Notes: generated from the sequence alone by a model not told the origin. A DNA stretch of 64,000 nt from Paracyclopina nana (GCA_019096065.1 JAGUCH010000002.1:10614501-10678500), one strand, 5' to 3'; positions 51,380 to 62,537 are shown, counted from the first letter of the stretch. Made by a program: numbers and translations.

Positions 51380-53704
51380 CTATATTTCCATTTGGTTGGT
51401 GTCTGCCTTTCGGAGTTGCAGCTTGGCCACGCCCGGCTCCAAGGGACGATTGACGCAGGGATCATAGCTCCACTTGGGGAACACACGCTTGTACAGATTC
51501 ATAAGAACGGTGTCCTGTTGCGATACAGATCCGTCCAAGGTGACTTTCATGTGCCCATGGGTGCCGAGGGGCTCCTTGATGTGTCCACGCCGGCCGTATT
51601 TCGTCCGCAGCTCCACCGGCTTGAACCATTCAATGTCAGCTCGGTTGAAAAACATGAAGCGGACCACAGCAGACCTTTTATGCACTTTGAATGGGTGGCC
51701 AGATAGGACAACCCTCTTGATAACGAGGCGGCTGGGATCAATGGAGAGGAGATTGCCGGAGCCCACCAGAGCATGGCGGCCCGAGGCCATTTCTCGGTAG
51801 ACAAGCACATTGGCCGGTGGGTAGGTGACAGGGGCAAACATTGTCATGACCACGCTCTGGTTGGGTCGCCAGTAGCGCTCATACTTGTGCTTGTCACCAT
51901 TCGTGTGGCCGCTGAAGATGGCACCAGCCGCGAATCGACGGCACCCCACGTGGAAAATGAGCCGTTGCTTAGAGGCAATTGCATCCTGGTTTGTGGCATC
52001 GCAGGTTCTTCGCACAGCAACGTTCATGACAGACATTTTGTTTTCGTGCTTTAGCAGGCTGAATACGACCAGAGGCCCCGGAGAGGCAGACCAGGAGGAG
52101 TAAAGGTGCAAAGGTACTTCCTTGACCTCAAGGGACACGTAGGTGCCCACCATTGCTCGGTACTCGTCGCCCTCAGCATTGCTCGCTGCCACCACGTTTC
52201 TTCGCGTTCGCCGCAAGTTTTCAAACTGGAAAATTCGCGCATAGTCGTAAGGCAAATTTTCCCTGGCGTCCCACGGGGAACTCCGGAAGGACTTGAGTCC
52301 GCGGAACTTTTGAAAGCGCACCCGGGCAGCTACGTCAATAGGTGTATCAACCTCATCAGGAAACGCCTCGTCTTGCTTCGCAGCTTTCAGTTTCGAGTAA
52401 GTCTCCTGTTCCTCCTCAAAGTTAACATGCTTTGCATCATACACATCGACGTCATCACCCATAGCTTCACTCTCACAGTCATCGTCCATCGCACTCTCGC
52501 CATCTTCGCTCTCAGATGAGAGCGCAGGCAAAAGTTCTCCATCTTCTTCTACCACGTCCTCGTCTTCGTTCTCTCCCCCCTCATCAAGAATCCAGGCTGC
52601 CTGATATTTGGAGGTTCCCTTCGGCACGCGGATCACGCGCTGTTGCTTAGTCTCAGCAAGCTCCTCGTCAGTGGGCCAGGTTTGTTCGCTGTCAAGCATA
52701 TCTGGCTCATTTTCAGCAACAAGGTCGTCTTGTAGTTGAGGGTTTGGCACAAGAATGATCTCAGCTGCTTCATCAGTTCGCTTCATAGGCCTGGGATCAG
52801 GATGCACCCGCAGTCGTTCAATCTGGTAGTCACCCCAGCCAGGAATGTGCAGCAGTCTGTTCACGTTGAATGCTTCCCCGCGGACGTAGCCAGAAACTGT
52901 GAGTGTGCCATGCGCGTCGTGCGGCTCAAAGGTCACGGATTCGGCCCAGAGGTAAGCTCTGCCCGTGCGAAGGCTGCTGTACTTGGCCCTCCTCACTTCC
53001 ACCAAGTGCCGGAAAAAGTTGGTCACGTGTTGGCTCGATCCAAGGAGAAACACTTTGTCGCACGCATCAGCGCAAATTTTGCTCGTCCACTTCTTCACAT
53101 CCCTAAGGAGAGCCACTTTCCTCTTCTCGCCCTCGACGCTAAACCAAGGATTGACAGCAAAGATGGGCTGAGACGGAAGGCCCTGATCCGAGATGGCTTT
53201 GACCAGCCGCTCAGCCTGTCGCCCAACACTGTCGTCCACGATGAAGACCACAATGTCACAGACCTTGCACGCGTCTAGGATCGAGAACAAGTCGTCATGC
53301 TTTGGCTGAACGAAGTGGAATCTTCGCTTGAACTGCTGCGGCGAGAAAACATGTCCGTCGCTCTTGAAGGTCCAGTCTCCGTCAACCAACTCGGCCAGCT
53401 TGTCAACAAGAACATTGTCAACCTGAGCCAGGGGAACGAGGGCTACTAAGGTTGGTGCGGCGCAACTGCTGCTTCTTCTCTCCTCGCTAATCAGCTCCAA
53501 CTTGATTGCTCGCGCTTGCTTCATCTGGTTCCGCCGCGATGCCTTGGACATGACCTTAGGTTTGCGAACGCCCCCAGAGGAGACCGACGAAGAGACTCGA
53601 CCCCGGTTCACATTGTCTACTGCGCCCTTGGATCGATGGCCCCCGGTCTTATGAGTCTTGTTGGTCTGCTTGAGAGGACCGGCACGATGCGAAGAGTTGG
53701 CCAT
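51380..53704 (-). CDS. TSR1: Pre-rRNA processing protein TSR1
   Basis: Intronless ORF of 774 residues, close to the ~800 of the family. It starts MANSSHRAGPLKQTNKTHKTG, the basic motif usual in TSR1, followed by a GTPase-like N-terminal domain without the nucleotide-binding motifs, the AARP2CN region (SVTFEPHDAHGTLTVSGYVRG), an acidic stretch (~350-430), and the C-terminal barrel (GTYVSLEVKEVP, RRFAAGAIFSGHTNGDKHK, GTHGHMKVTLDGS). TSR1 is a late 40S subunit assembly factor. It is divergent with PSMA4 across 376 bp. No AATAAA was found in the 68 bp before POLR1C. Confidence 0.95.
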   Translation of the reverse strand: MANSSHRAGPLKQTNKTHKTGGHRSKGAVDNVNRGRVSSSVSSGGVRKPKVMSKASRRNQMKQARAIKLELISEERRSSSCAAPTLVALVPLAQVDNVLVDKLAELVDGDWTFKSDGHVFSPQQFKRRFHFVQPKHDDLFSILDACKVCDIVVFIVDDSVGRQAERLVKAISDQGLPSQPIFAVNPWFSVEGEKRKVALLRDVKKWTSKICADACDKVFLLGSSQHVTNFFRHLVEVRRAKYSSLRTGRAYLWAESVTFEPHDAHGTLTVSGYVRGEAFNVNRLLHIPGWGDYQIERLRVHPDPRPMKRTDEAAEIILVPNPQLQDDLVAENEPDMLDSEQTWPTDEELAETKQQRVIRVPKGTSKYQAAWILDEGGENEDEDVVEEDGELLPALSSESEDGESAMDDDCESEAMGDDVDVYDAKHVNFEEEQETYSKLKAAKQDEAFPDEVDTPIDVAARVRFQKFRGLKSFRSSPWDARENLPYDYARIFQFENLRRTRRNVVAASNAEGDEYRAMVGTYVSLEVKEVPLHLYSSWSASPGPLVVFSLLKHENKMSVMNVAVRRTCDATNQDAIASKQRLIFHVGCRRFAAGAIFSGHTNGDKHKYERYWRPNQSVVMTMFAPVTYPPANVLVYREMASGRHALVGSGNLLSIDPSRLVIKRVVLSGHPFKVHKRSAVVRFMFFNRADIEWFKPVELRTKYGRRGHIKEPLGTHGHMKVTLDGSVSQQDTVLMNLYKRVFPKWSYDPCVNRPLEPGVAKLQLRKADTNQMEI

Positions 53705-54080
53705 GCTACACCAGATTTATGTGTTGAATTCTTATCAGCACATGGCCTGCTGTTTACACTTGGCTACCACTTGACACTCAACTTTACTGCCAGATGTAGA
53801 GTTTTTCCAGCAAGGATATGGGTGTCACAAATACTAGGGCTTCAATATGCCTCAAACGAATCACCACTTCTGGTTTGAACATTGTTGGGTCACTTTTCAA
53901 AATGATCTTCCTATGGGCACATCTTTTATCGTTCAGTTCTCTTACTTAAGTATGAAAAGGCGCTAATACCAAACATTCGATGACGATAAGCCTCGCTTCG
54001 GTCTTTTATACGATCCTCCAACTCAAATTTACGCCGGTCATCGTAAATAAATCTTAGCGATCGTCTTAAAGTGCGAAATC
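53705..54080. promoter_or_regulatory. Divergent TSR1/PSMA4 promoter
   Basis: 376 bp between two start codons on opposite strands. No TATA box at a convincing place was seen. Confidence 0.5.
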
Positions 54081-54918
54081 ATGGCACGGCGATACGATTC
54101 GAAAACCACCATCTTCAGCCCCGAAGGTCGGCTTTACCAAGTGGAGTACGCTATGGAGGCCATTGGCCATGCAGGCACATGTCTGGGTATTTTGGCCAAC
54201 GACGGTATCCTTCTAGCTGCTGAGAGGAGAAACACCAACAAACTCCTTGGTGAGTAAGCCTTGCCCCTCTTTGACCGTCTTGACCCCCATTTCTTGTCCT
54301 CCTTTAGATGAGGTTTTCCACTCTGAGAAAATATATCAACTGAACGAGAACATGGCTTGCTCTGTGGCTGGCATCACGTCCGACGCGAACGTCCTTACGA
54401 ACGAGTTGAGGCTGTTCGGCCAAAGGTACTACTTCAGGTATTGCGAGCCGATGCCTTGTGAGCAGCTCGTTTCGGTGCTGTGCGACTTGAAGCAGGCGTA
54501 CACCCAATACGGCGGGAAGAGACCTTTCGGCGTCTCCATTCTCTACATGGGTTGGGACGCCCATCACGGATATCAGCTGTACCACTCCGATCCTTCCGGA
54601 AACTACAGCGGGTGGAAAGCTACGTGCATTGGGAACAACTCCTCCGCTGCCGTCTCCATTCTCAAGCAAGAATATAAGGAGGGAGAGATGACCATCGACG
54701 CGTCTCTGGATCTTTCCATGAAGGTCCTTTCCAAGACGTTGGATATGACCAAGCTGACATCGGACAAGATTGAAATTGCCACTCTCAGGCGCGTCGACGG
54801 AAAGACTAAAATTCACATTTTGACTACTGAAGAAATGGATGCGCTGATCCAAAAGTTTGAAGCTGCGGAAAAGCAAGCTGAAGAAGCTAAGAAAGCAGAG
54901 GGCTCGTCATCCAAGTAG
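54081..54918 (+). CDS. PSMA4: 20S proteasome alpha subunit 4
   Basis: Exons 54081-54249 and 54308-54918 join in phase 1 and give 259 residues (family ~261). The N terminus [20 protein letters not shown], then [17 protein letters not shown], is the alpha-ring gate signature. [36 protein letters not shown] and the Glu/Lys-rich C-terminal helix are typical of alpha 4 (alpha3/alpha-C). AATAAA lies at 54948-54953. Confidence 0.97.
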
Positions 54919-55009
54919 GCAAACGTGGCTTGCAGATTTTCATTATTAATAAACATATGCTTACTCGCACTTATGCTTCATATCTGAAAACATTTTTTGA
55001 GCTTGCTTA

Positions 55010-55230
55010 AATTGCCGGATGTACGTAGTTCGCTCGCTGCCTTAGGAATAAGAACGGTCGGTCACTTAGAAGTGGAAACTTGACCGGGCTGCCTGCTGGG
55101 GCATCACAAAAACAGAAAATTACATCATAAAAAAATATTTGAACGGTCTTGAAAATAATTCAAAATGTCATTTAGATAAAAATATTTTTCAGTAGAAATT
55201 TTCATTTTTTAATCGTTCTTTAGGGTGATA
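55010..55230. repeat. Dispersed repeat related to 28310-28510
   Basis: It shares GTAGTTCGCTCGCTGCCTTA-, GAACGGTCGGTCACTT- and GAAACTTGACCGGGCTGCCTGC-type blocks and a TTTTCATTTTTTAATCGTT end with the copy in the BCD1 intron. Confidence 0.7.
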
Positions 55231-55559
55231 ATACACATCAACCTAAGGGCTAATGTAACCCAGAAAAAATTCCTCATCCAAAATATGCGCATATTCTGGA
55301 AGCTCATGCTCTGGAGGTTCATTTGCAAAAAATATTTGGTGGTAATTTTAAAATCCTGGCCTAGCGCTTCCCATAACATAAAATAGCTTGTAGTTGTCTG
55401 ATTTTAAAACTGTTTACACCTATGGAATCCAGAGACTCAGCAAAAACTACTTTTACTTCATAGCAAAATTGATATCTCTTTTTTTACTTGTGCTAGTTCT
55501 AAGCTAATCGTCCAATGTAGTGCATAGTACATAGCACTGTACTTTAAACTCGTTTTAAA

Positions 55560-55655
55560 GCATGCCAAAATTCGAAAAATTGCTCTGATCACTGTGAACA
55601 CACTGGTCACACAAAACACACTGATTGCTCTGATCGCTCTGATCACTCTGATCAC
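55560..55655. repeat. CTCTGATCA minisatellite, left part
   Basis: Repeats of GATCACTCT/GATCGCTCT continue on the far side of the solo LTR (56277-56385, with CTGATCACTCTGATCACAG), so the LTR split one tandem array. Confidence 0.75.
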
Positions 55656-56272
55656 TGTTGAAGTCCTCTATGCCCGGTGATGGCCTCGGCGTCCTCGGAG
55701 AGAACTATGACAGCCAAAGAGGAAACTTCAAGAGAGAAAGGCCGCTTCCACAGCGAATCCTCCACAACTCCACGATGGTCGGTCTGCCAAGGGAGTTCAA
55801 AGGGTCCTGGTCCAATCCTCAATGCTCCAGGATGAGAGCAAAAGTATGCAATATGTCCCCTGTAACTTCTTCTTCTGAGTGTGAGAGACCAATTAAGACT
55901 ATAGAACAAGGTGCTTGTCCTCTAAAGCTAGATCATGAAAATAAAACCATGCATAAGCTAGATTTCTCCAGCTAAAGACTAAAAACCTGACTACAATGAC
56001 TTCCTGACTACCTGGACAGCTTTAGCAGTCCTTGAATGAGCCCTTCTGACTCTATAAAGACAATAAAGACAAACTTGACACTATAACTTGACTAGACTAC
56101 ATAAAATAAACTAAGACTAAAAAATTGCACAAAAAATTGACTTCTTATTCAGTTCAACATAATTCTCACACTGATACAATAAAAGCGAAATGGCGCTGAG
56201 TTTCTCGAGGCCTCGATGCTGACGGAGACGCGCGCAGCGCGCTGAGCGCCGCTGCCGTTGCGGCCCGTAACA
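55656..56272 (-). mobile_element. Solo LTR related to the BEL/Pao element
   Basis: Read on the minus strand it matches the 616-bp LTR of 29507-44004 along its whole length with clear divergence; both ends are conserved (TGTTGAAGTC and GCCCGTAACA on the plus strand). TCAC flanks both sides (55652-55655 and 56273-56276), a 4-bp duplication like that of the full element. It has no internal region, so it arose by LTR-LTR recombination. Confidence 0.88.
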
Positions 56273-56885
56273 TCACAGTGAACAAAATGGTCACCCAGAA
56301 CACACTGATTGCTCTGATCACTCTGATCACAGTGATCACACTAGTCACCAGGAACACTCTGTTTGCTCTGATCACGAACATGAACATGCTTATTCAATGA
56401 ATTTGACTAAGTTTTGGTTGCATTTGTAGGCTGGCTTTGCAGACTTTGCCGACCCAACGCTGATCCGTCTCGTCGATCTGGATTCTCGATTCAGTCACCT
56501 GAGTGTTGGAATCCCATTTTTTCTGATTTCATCATCTGGCTCAATAATGTTAAAGTAGTCAAGAAAAAGCAGCCAAATTACATAAAGTTTTCATGGCTCA
56601 GAGGTCAGGGCATTGGAATATTAATCCAATTAAATTAACACGATGCAACAAGTCCCCATGAAATAAGCTTTTAGAGTATGTATGACTTTTGGGTGGTTGA
56701 GAGAGTTTGGGTACAGAACTCTAGCTAGGAGTTCAATGTGTTTATTAAGAGATGTAAGCACCTAGATTTGCACAATCAGAAATGCTTATGGCTGCCCAAT
56801 CCAAAGTCAATGAAGAATGCTCGGGAAATCCTTTTGTCAAAAGCGCTTCTGCTTGGGCACTACCCATGCATTCGGAGTCATGTAG

Positions 56886-57507
56886 CTAAGCTAATGCCGT
56901 CGTCTGAGGCTCGACAAACTTCATGCACCAATCGAAGATGTCCTGGAGGGTGTCTCGTTTGTCCACGTTGAATGCCGCTTGCGTGACGTGTTGGGCGCCG
57001 AGTGCCTCGACTATTTGATCGAGTCTCATGAGCTGCCTGAGCTCGTGGAGCTGGCGCGCCCCCTTGAGGTCCGCCTTGGAGAAGACGACGAGAACGCTCA
57101 CCCCGTCGAGGGAGGGGTGGGCGAGGAGCTCGACGAGCCTCACGGTCGATGCCCCGATGCTCTCCGGGCTGCTGGAGTCGACGACGTAGAGGATGCCCCG
57201 GGTGCGCCCGGCCTCCACGTATGACGGCCAGATGGGCGCCATGGAGCCGCCGATTTCCCTGACGGTGGCCCGCTCCTCGGCCATCACCTTGCCGCTCTTC
57301 GACCTGCAAAAGCGATCATGAGCGAGACAAATAGAAATGAGAGACTTGGTCCAACTTGGGGATGCGAGAGATGGTGAGGAGGTCGGTGCCGACGGTGGGC
57401 GTCGTCAAGGGGATGGGGAAGCTCGCCTGGTCTTCCTGGCCGAACATCTGGAGCACCTTGAGCAGCGTGGACTTGCCCGCGCCAACGGCCCCCAGGCACA
57501 AGATCAT
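56886..57507 (-). CDS. ARL16: ARF-like GTPase ARL16
   Basis: Exons 57507-57356 and 57303-56886 give 189 residues (family ~197). The P-loop is LGAVGAGKST, followed by PTVGTDLLTI (switch I), VREIGGSMAPIWPSYV (in place of the usual DxxGQ), LYVVDSSSPESI, and VVFSKADL (G4 with Ser for Asn). The IGG in switch II and the short N terminus without a myristoylated glycine are ARL16 traits. ARL16 acts in ciliary and vesicle traffic. The donor used (GTTGGA) is weak but is the one that keeps the frame. The start is 83 bp downstream of the IkB-like stop on the same strand. Confidence 0.87.
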
Positions 57508-57590
57508 GGCGCAAGTTAATATTGATCAAGCGCGATGATGCGCGCGCGCATTTATTTCTAGCAAAAATATATATATATATAATATGGTAT

Positions 57591-58457
57591 CTAGCACGAG
57601 AGCACGTGCGTGAGGTCGTCGTCGTTCGGCACAGAGTAGCACTCCGCCGAGCGCAGCGTGCGCGGCCCGAGGAAGGCCGCGATGTCGGGCTGCCGGTTGA
57701 GGAGGGCCAAGTGGTGGGCCGTGCGGCCTTGCCAGTCGACGAGGTCGGGGTCGAGGCCGCAGCCCCTCGGCCTCGCCTCCACGAGGGCTTGGACGAGGGC
57801 GAGGCTGCGGACGCCGACGGCCAGGTGGAGCGCGGATCGGCCGGCCCGGCCCTCGAGCGCGTTCATGTCCGCGCCGTTCCACGCCAGGAAGTGGAGGTAG
57901 GCCACGTGGCCGCCCATGGCTGCCAGGTGCACGCAGTGCTCGCCGTGTCCGTTGCGCATGTCTATGACGTCAGGCTGCGCCTGCGGGAAGCGGCCCGCCT
58001 CCATCACGCCCACCGGCCGCAGCAGCGCCTCGGCACACTCCACGTTGCCCCGTCGTGCCGTGAGGTGGAGGGGCGTGTTGCCCTCGCGGTCGCGGAGGTC
58101 GATGCGGGCCCCGCCTACCACCAGCCTGCGCACGAAGGCCGGCTGACTCTGGAGGACGGCGATGTGGAGCGGCGAGTAGCCCTGGTTGTTCTGGATGGAC
58201 AGGTGTGCGGGGCTGGGCGCCATGCGCACCAGGGCGTCTACCACGTCGGCGAGGCCCGAAGCCACGGCCAGGTGCAGCTGCACGTCGCCATCGTCGTCGG
58301 GCTCGAAGTACTCCTTGCAGTTCGACGCAAGGCTCAGCTTGGCCATGAGGTCGACGCAGATGCCGCTGTCCTGCATGCTCGGCAAGATCGAGGTGGCCGG
58401 CATCCTCACGGCTGGCCTCGGGTTTTGATCTGCCATGTTGATTCGTTGAGCTGACAA
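57591..58457 (-). CDS. IkB-like ankyrin-repeat protein (Cactus family)
   Basis: Single-exon ORF of 288 residues. After about 55 residues come roughly six ankyrin repeats (QLHLAVASGLADVVDALV, YSPLHIAVLQSQPAFVRRLV, NTPLHLTARRGNVECAEALL, HCVHLAAMGGHVAYLHFL, RSALHLAVGVRSLALVQALV, RTAHHLALLNRQPDIAAFL). The second and fifth repeats have typical IkB wording. The family holds Rel/NF-kB dimers in the cytoplasm. A degron-like DSG is at residue ~30, but the second serine of DSGxxS is missing (DSGICVD). The C-terminal PEST is short. AATAAA on the minus strand is at 57556-57551. A second possible start is at 58436. Confidence 0.85.
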   Translation of the reverse strand: MSAQRINMADQNPRPAVRMPATSILPSMQDSGICVDLMAKLSLASNCKEYFEPDDDGDVQLHLAVASGLADVVDALVRMAPSPAHLSIQNNQGYSPLHIAVLQSQPAFVRRLVVGGARIDLRDREGNTPLHLTARRGNVECAEALLRPVGVMEAGRFPQAQPDVIDMRNGHGEHCVHLAAMGGHVAYLHFLAWNGADMNALEGRAGRSALHLAVGVRSLALVQALVEARPRGCGLDPDLVDWQGRTAHHLALLNRQPDIAAFLGPRTLRSAECYSVPNDDDLTHVLSC

Positions 58458-58679
58458 CTACTACTACGACGACTACAACTCGGCTTTCTCGATCTGGCCT
58501 CCGGCCAACGCTATTTCCGATTGGAAAATCCCGCCTGCTTTTACCGAAATACACCGAGACTTATATGGACTTGCTAGCTATAGCTGTTGCTGATGACTCA
58601 ACGTCATGCAAAGGTCATGCGCGAACCACGGCTTTCTTTCTCTGCCAGCCAACAACCACATGACTGGACTCGGGGGGAC
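58458..58679. promoter_or_regulatory. Divergent promoter between the IkB-like and THAP-like genes
   Basis: 222 bp between the two start codons. No recognised site beyond the position itself. Confidence 0.45.
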
Positions 58680-59693
58680 ATGCCAAGGCAGAAATTCTGC
58701 TCGGTCCCAGGATGCCTGAGCACCACGGACCTCATCAAGCGGGAGCAGCAGCTCTTCCTGGCCGCCCACTGCGCCCGATGCGCCCTACAAAGGCCGTGCA
58801 GGTGCCCAGCACCGGACATCTACACCACGCGCAGAGAGACCAGGACTAAGTTCGCCTCATGGTGCTCGGCCATTGGACTCAGATCGCCCGGATACTACAT
58901 CAATGTCTGCTACAAACACTTCTCCGCAGGGTACCCTCACCAAAATCTACAATCGCCTGCAAAAACGTCAAAAAGTCTTCTTCCAGATGCCCCTCCAGGG
59001 CTTGCCCCAACCCAGACGTTGTGCAACCCGTCTGGGAAAAGCACTACGTGCGGACCAACACGATGGATTGGCCCGCAGCGACCACGGGCCCCAGAGCCAG
59101 GAGCGTCAAGAGGGTGCGCAGAACTGAGACGACCACCTCACTTCTAAGAGATGCTCTCATGCTTCCAAAAGCGAATCCCCATTCTTCTCCAGTTGCCCTC
59201 ACGCCAACGCAGGCAACAACAGTAGGAAACGGGAGGAACCTCGCTAGAATGAACAAACGATCTCGTCTTTTGTAGGACCTCTCATTGATTCCTATCAAGC
59301 TACCACAAACTCCAGTGCCATTGAATCAGTTGACGAACATGGCGACGGCTTCCTGCCAACCCGCAAACTTAGCCTCAGCCAGAACAATAAGGTAAGCTTG
59401 ACTAACAAAATTACAATGGTTATCAAGAGCGACCAGAAAGCGGCTCTTCCAGGGAGGAGTCGCCCACTTATAAGGCAGAAACGGAGAACCCGCACGAATT
59501 CATGTATGCCGCCACGCCGGAGGAAACTCTAGTCAAGGACGCCTCCAGCCTGCCCTTGCTCCTCGACCAAAGCGACGATCCCTATTTGAACGAAGGAGAC
59601 GAAAACCTGCTGCTTTCATCACCCCTACTCGTCCAAGATGAACTTGACGGCACCGCCACCAAGTGGGCAGAGACCTGCCTCTTGACCATCTAA
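58680..59693 (+). CDS. THAP-like zinc-finger protein
   Basis: Exons 58680-58930, 58987-59221, 59276-59391 and 59453-59693 join with correct phases and give 280 residues. The N terminus MPRQKFCSVPGC... and W...IGL...YYINVCYKHFSAG fit the C2CH THAP pattern (Cys-x4-Cys, then Cys-x2-His about 70 residues later, longer than usual). The rest is Ser/Thr/Pro-rich with a basic patch (RARSVKRVRR) and an acidic Leu-rich C terminus (LPLLLDQSDDP, LLLSSPLLVQDELDG) that resembles an activation domain. Likely a sequence-specific DNA-binding protein. The introns are only 54-61 bp; the third exon limits are less certain. Confidence 0.7.
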
Positions 59694-59820
59694 CATTCAA
59701 TACGAGGGAACGGTGATAACTTCTGGCAAGGTTGTTTGTGCACATATTTACGTTTAATATTTATTGTTAATTGACCAGTGACTCTGCGCACCTTTCACCA
59801 GTAAGTGCGGACGGTGAATT

Positions 59821-62059
59821 TTACATTTCATCGGCAAAGGAGCGAATATCGTCAATCTTCAGGATCATTTTTACCAGCTGAGTGGCAAGCAAGATTTGGG
59901 ACTTCTTGCTGTGCAAGCTTTCAAGCACATGCTGTTCCTTCATATCGTTGGTCCCTTTGTCGTTGCAATTGACGCCCAAGGCTGAGTTCTTCTGAGCTAC
60001 CTGACTAGCCTTGATTTCAGTGAGCGTGAGAATCGGGTCCAAACCAGAGTTTTCCGCGAGAGCCAGAGGCACAGCCTCGAGTGCATCAGCAAATGCACGG
60101 AAAGCGTACTGCTCAATACTTTTAATCTGCAATGACGAAAAAGCAACATTGGGGGGTGGAAGGACAACGAACTTAAAATAGCAATGTTACCTTATCAGCC
60201 TCCTTGCCCACAGCGAGAGAGCACGATATTTCGGCTGCCCCTCCGCCATACACAACCCGGTTGTCCCTCACCAAATTGCGCACGGCGCACAGAGCATCGT
60301 GCATGCTCCGCTTAGCCTCATCAACAATCATTTTGGTGCCACCCCTCAAAAAAATGGTAACAGCTTTCGAATTCTTGCATTCCTCGATCACAAGCATTTT
60401 GTCCTTGGTCGTTCCGAATGAAATCTCTCGGACCACGCCTGCAAAACCTAGCTTGTCAGCACTCAACTCCTACAATAAAAATGAACAATATCAGTGAAGA
60501 AGTGTTAGAGGAGAAAAAAAGATAAAAACTCTTAACTGACCTGGAATCGGGGAACAATCCTGCCACCAGTCGCAATCGCGATTAGCTCAATCTCCGGTCC
60601 TCCAACCCAACGGACAGCTGGCAGCTCTCTTTGCAAAAGTAGATGATTGGCCTCGTCGTCAAAGCCCCACTGGCAAATTGCCAGGGTAGCTCCGGCGTCT
60701 TTCACTTGTTGAACCATCTCGTCGAACTTTTCAGCTTCATATTTGCGCAGGTTGCGGTAGTCTTCGACACTGGTCACATCAAGCTTATGCTTCGTCTTTG
60801 GCTTGGGAGGCTCAAATGGGCAGGTGAGAATCGCCAGCTTCACATCTTTCAGCACCTAAATGGTGGTAATAAGCTAGATATAATTTGGGGACAGCGAAAG
60901 TGATGTAAGTTGAAGGACACGAAATCCTTGACCAGCGAGATTGTTCAAGTGCTGCCTCGAGCCTCCATCCAACCAGTGATGTGAAGTCGAGACAAAACGC
61001 GAAAGTTGATATAGCACGCTTCTGGCTTCCATTTGCGATGAAGCGCAATCGAAGAATTCAAACGTGCTGAAAATATGCGTAGAGTAAACTTTACCTTGGG
61101 CATCTGAGGATGGGAGAAGTCCTTGTCCACTATAACACCCTTGACGAGCATAGAGTCCTCCATCTTGCCGCCAACCTTTGCCTCGACTTTGATGAGCTCG
61201 AAGTTGACGTCACGTCGCTCTATGTCAGCCACCGATAAAACCGCATTGACAGCAATCTCTGCCATTTGCCGATGACACTTGTTGATGATCTTCGACCCTA
61301 GGGTGGTCATCGCCATGCGAATCAGGCTTTCCGGATTGGCCGGATCCAGAGCAAAAGTGTCCGCGATTGAGTCAAGATGTTTGACCGCCGCTTGGGCAGC
61401 CAACTCGAACCCATCGGCAATCCGAATGGGGTGAATGCCTTTATCAATAAGGGTTTCGGCTTGCTCAAGCAGAGCACCGCATAACACGACCACGCCGGTG
61501 GTTCCGTCACCAATCTCATCGTCTTGCGACTGGGACAATTGGACCATAAGCTTGGCAATCTATATAGAGGATGTCAGTGACAGAGACAGACCATCGTAAC
61601 GGTTAGCGTACCTGATGATCGACGTCCATCATCTTAAGAATGGTTGCGCCGTCATTGGTGATGGTGATGTCGTTGTCGGGCGAAACCATCATTTTGTCCA
61701 GTCCCTTGGGCCCGAGGGACGTTTTCAACGTATTGGCCACGGACTTGGCCGCCAGGATGTGGCTCTAAAATGGAGAGGAGACGCATTAAGGAGCTGAGAG
61801 ATAGCCCAAGAACAGCTCAAATAAAGACTAAGGTAACTCAGTGCATATTTAAAATCACTATTTTCATTGGATTGACAGATATAGCTAGAAATCATCATTC
61901 AGCTTGAGTATTTGCAACATGGAAAGTGATGGCAACACATACCTTCACCGCATCCTTTCCCTGAAGACGAACTTGTCTGTCTTGATCGCGGAGAATCAGA
62001 AATGGCCTCCCATATTCGTCGAAGGCCAGATTACCGATAGCACCACCAGCTCCAGCCAT
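59821..62059 (-). CDS. CCT5: Chaperonin CCT subunit 5 (epsilon)
   Basis: Six exons, all in phase 0: 62059-61943, 61764-61612, 61559-61095, 60855-60541, 60469-60191, 60126-59821; 544 residues (family ~541). The start ...[20 protein letters not shown] is epsilon-specific. [33 protein letters not shown] and [14 protein letters not shown] form the ATP site; [31 protein letters not shown] and [20 protein letters not shown] are epsilon apical-domain sequences; [12 protein letters not shown] and the C-terminal KIDDIR complete the equatorial domain. CCT folds actin, tubulin and WD proteins. Tail to tail with the THAP-like gene. Confidence 0.97.
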
Positions 62060-62537
62060 CACTACTCGGTTGGATGTGAGAGATATTCAACGATCCGAAT
62101 GCAGCATGCGAATCCAACGACCGGCCCCGAAATCAATGCTTACAAATGCTACTCGAACGTTCTGTGGTTGGATGAGTCATCACCTGCAAACTGTCCTAAT
62201 ATTGTTCGAAAACGCCAAATTGACCTGATAGCCGGAACTAGAAGGTGAAATGATGGTAACTCAAGAATGTCGAACACACTGCAATAGTGAACTGCACTTT
62301 TTAAGGCTACACATTTTCACAAATTGACGATGATTTCGCAGAGAAAGAGATAGACAAATGAGTCAAAAAGTGATGCAGAGGGAAATATCTGTAAGTCTCA
62401 CAGCTGCAAGCTTCGCTTGCCCTAAACTGATAAAATTAAGGCTGGTGTTAGGGGACAAAATGTAAGCCGAGCTTTTTCGAGATTTGCATGTTAACATAAA
62501 CAAACTACATTTGGCACATCAAAGAATTGGCTACGTC
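62060..62537. promoter_or_regulatory. Divergent CCT5/AGGF1 promoter
   Basis: 478 bp between two start codons on opposite strands. The sequence contains no other exon that I can support. Confidence 0.5.

Noticed and set aside
54304-54876. 190-codon minus-strand ORF
   Set aside because: Antisense to PSMA4 exon 2.
57522-58454. 310-codon plus-strand ORF
   Set aside because: Antisense to the IkB-like ankyrin gene, which has clear repeats.
61904-62248. 114-codon plus-strand ORF
   Set aside because: Largely antisense to CCT5 exon 1 and its promoter; no recognisable domain.
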